Of a stretch of 64,000 nucleotides of DNA, positions 63,222-64,000 are shown one piece after another. The DNA lies in NCBI RefSeq assembly GCF_018873765.1, contig NC_057924.1, positions 4,216,001 through 4,280,000 of the forward strand. The letters run 5' to 3'. Position 1 is the first letter of the stretch; every line of letters starts with the position of its first letter. The notes beneath the pieces were generated by a model. It saw nothing but the letters and a program-made list of their open reading frames with translations. It was not told the origin of the DNA and made no database searches. The translations under genes were made by a program, and so were the position numbers. The stretch comes from Telopea speciosissima (taxonomy: Eukaryota; Streptophyta; Magnoliopsida; Proteales; Proteaceae).

Positions 63222-63647
63222 ATGAGAGTTCCTGATGAAGAGAATGACTCGTTAGCTCCCGATATTCTTCTTCTCGAAGGAGGAGGGAAACAAGTGTCAG
63301 ATATCATAGCAGAAGCAGAATCAGCAGAGCCAAACGTGAAAGAGGTAGAAAAGATATTAGATTACAAGTTCAGTGATGAGAAGCTATTATTGGAAGCATT
63401 GATTCATCCATCCTTCTCTTTTCCGGTGAAATCGTGCATTTCATACGAGAGATTGGAATACATAGGTGATTCCGTGCTCAACTTGTTGGTGGCAAGGGAA
63501 TTGTTCTTTCTGTATCCAGACCTCCCGCCGGGATTACTCACCAAGCTCCGAGCGGCTAACGTTGATAATGAGAAGCTTGCGCGTGTTGCAGTCAGGCATA
63601 GCCTTCATGACTATTTACGTCACAAAGCTCCTCATCTCCAGGAACAA
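63222..63647 (+). CDS. RNase III-like protein (RTL type), first exon
   Basis: The first exon (142 codons) ends at a GTAATT donor; the gene continues past the window. After an acidic N-terminus, residues about 43-142 are the start of an RNase III endonuclease domain: KILDYKFSDEKLLLEALIHP, then the signature YERLEYIGDSVL (residues about 75-86, with the acidic E and D metal ligands) and RAANVDNEKLARVAVRHSLH. Family members cleave double-stranded RNA; plant RTLs act on rRNA precursors and small-RNA precursors. Whether dsRNA-binding domains follow cannot be seen. The start is the first ATG after a UTR-like, stop-containing stretch. Confidence 0.88.
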
Positions 63648-64000
63648 GTAATTAATCTGGTTCTTCCCCCTTTTTTTTTTTTATTAGATTGTTATATCAC
63701 ATCTTCTGGGTTCTTTGAGTGATTTTTTCAAACACCTATGAAATCCGCCATTTTAGAAGGAGATTGACAATGAAATAACTTGTTAGTTGGTGATGACTTC
63801 AATTTAGTTTTACACACACTGCTAGTGCTATTTGGATTGTGCATTGCACTTTCCAAGTTTTGAACCTTCTACAGCCATCATATTATTTAGGGAAAATTTC
63901 TTAAATCTACTAGATAAAAAAATTAATTACAAGATAAATAGGTTTAAAAATTGTTTTACCTTTAGTAGTTTTGATTTTAAAAATATTTACTTAATCCCCA

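Overview
This is a nuclear window from a flowering plant. The genes have many GT-AG introns, and the families are plant-typical: a CERK1/LYK-type LysM receptor kinase, a DUF26-type (CRK) receptor kinase, a DYW-class PPR protein, a plant UBX-domain protein and a plant RNase III-like protein. Long AT-rich intergenic DNA is packed with transposon debris. I cannot name the species; a TE-rich, probably woody dicot is my guess.

Layout. 1-1257: no secure gene. About 1258-14150 and 23553-27670 form a tandem duplication containing the first half of a LysM receptor kinase gene. Copy B (24470-34829) is a complete 12-exon LYK/CERK1-like gene of about 626 aa. Copy A (exons 2573-4017) keeps only the four exons for signal peptide, LysM ectodomain and transmembrane segment. 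Copy A was hit by three insertions for which copy B is the empty site: a Mutator-like MITE (1327-1747, 9-bp TSD), an RTE-clade LINE (4341-8214, 12-bp TSD) and an autonomous-type hAT transposon (9187-14104, perfect 17-bp TIRs, 8-bp TSD). Just past the hAT element, homology to copy B stops and the transmembrane and kinase exons of a CRK begin (14489-17890), with no DUF26 ectodomain. The LysM exons and CRK kinase exons are open and phase-compatible, so a chimeric LysM-CRK receptor kinase is possible.

17891-23552: TE debris (Ty1/copia fossil end, LINE RNase H remnant, MITEs). 35775-37123: a Pack-MULE-like element with about 170-bp TIRs and a 9-bp TSD. It carries a piece of a WRKY gene and, on the other strand, a piece of a U-box (PUB) gene. 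38642-40954 (minus): an intronless DYW-class PPR gene, head to head with a small two-exon gene for a conserved plant protein of unknown function (42059-42767). 42900-49310: gene-free and rich in small foldback elements, including a family with GTTCTCTGTG termini that has at least six copies here, one in an intron. 49675-56867: an 11-exon PUX-type UBX protein gene. 56868-63200: mostly featureless, with LINE and MITE fragments. 63222 to the window end: first exon of an RNase III-like (RTL) gene.

Functionally, the LYK and CRK genes belong to cell-surface perception of glycans and stress signals, the PPR to organelle RNA editing, the UBX protein to the Cdc48/p97-ubiquitin system, and the RTL to dsRNA processing. 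They do not form one pathway. The main stories are receptor-kinase duplication and exon reshuffling, and gene-fragment capture by a MULE. Exon boundaries were deduced by eye from reading frame, family similarity and splice signals, with no transcript evidence.
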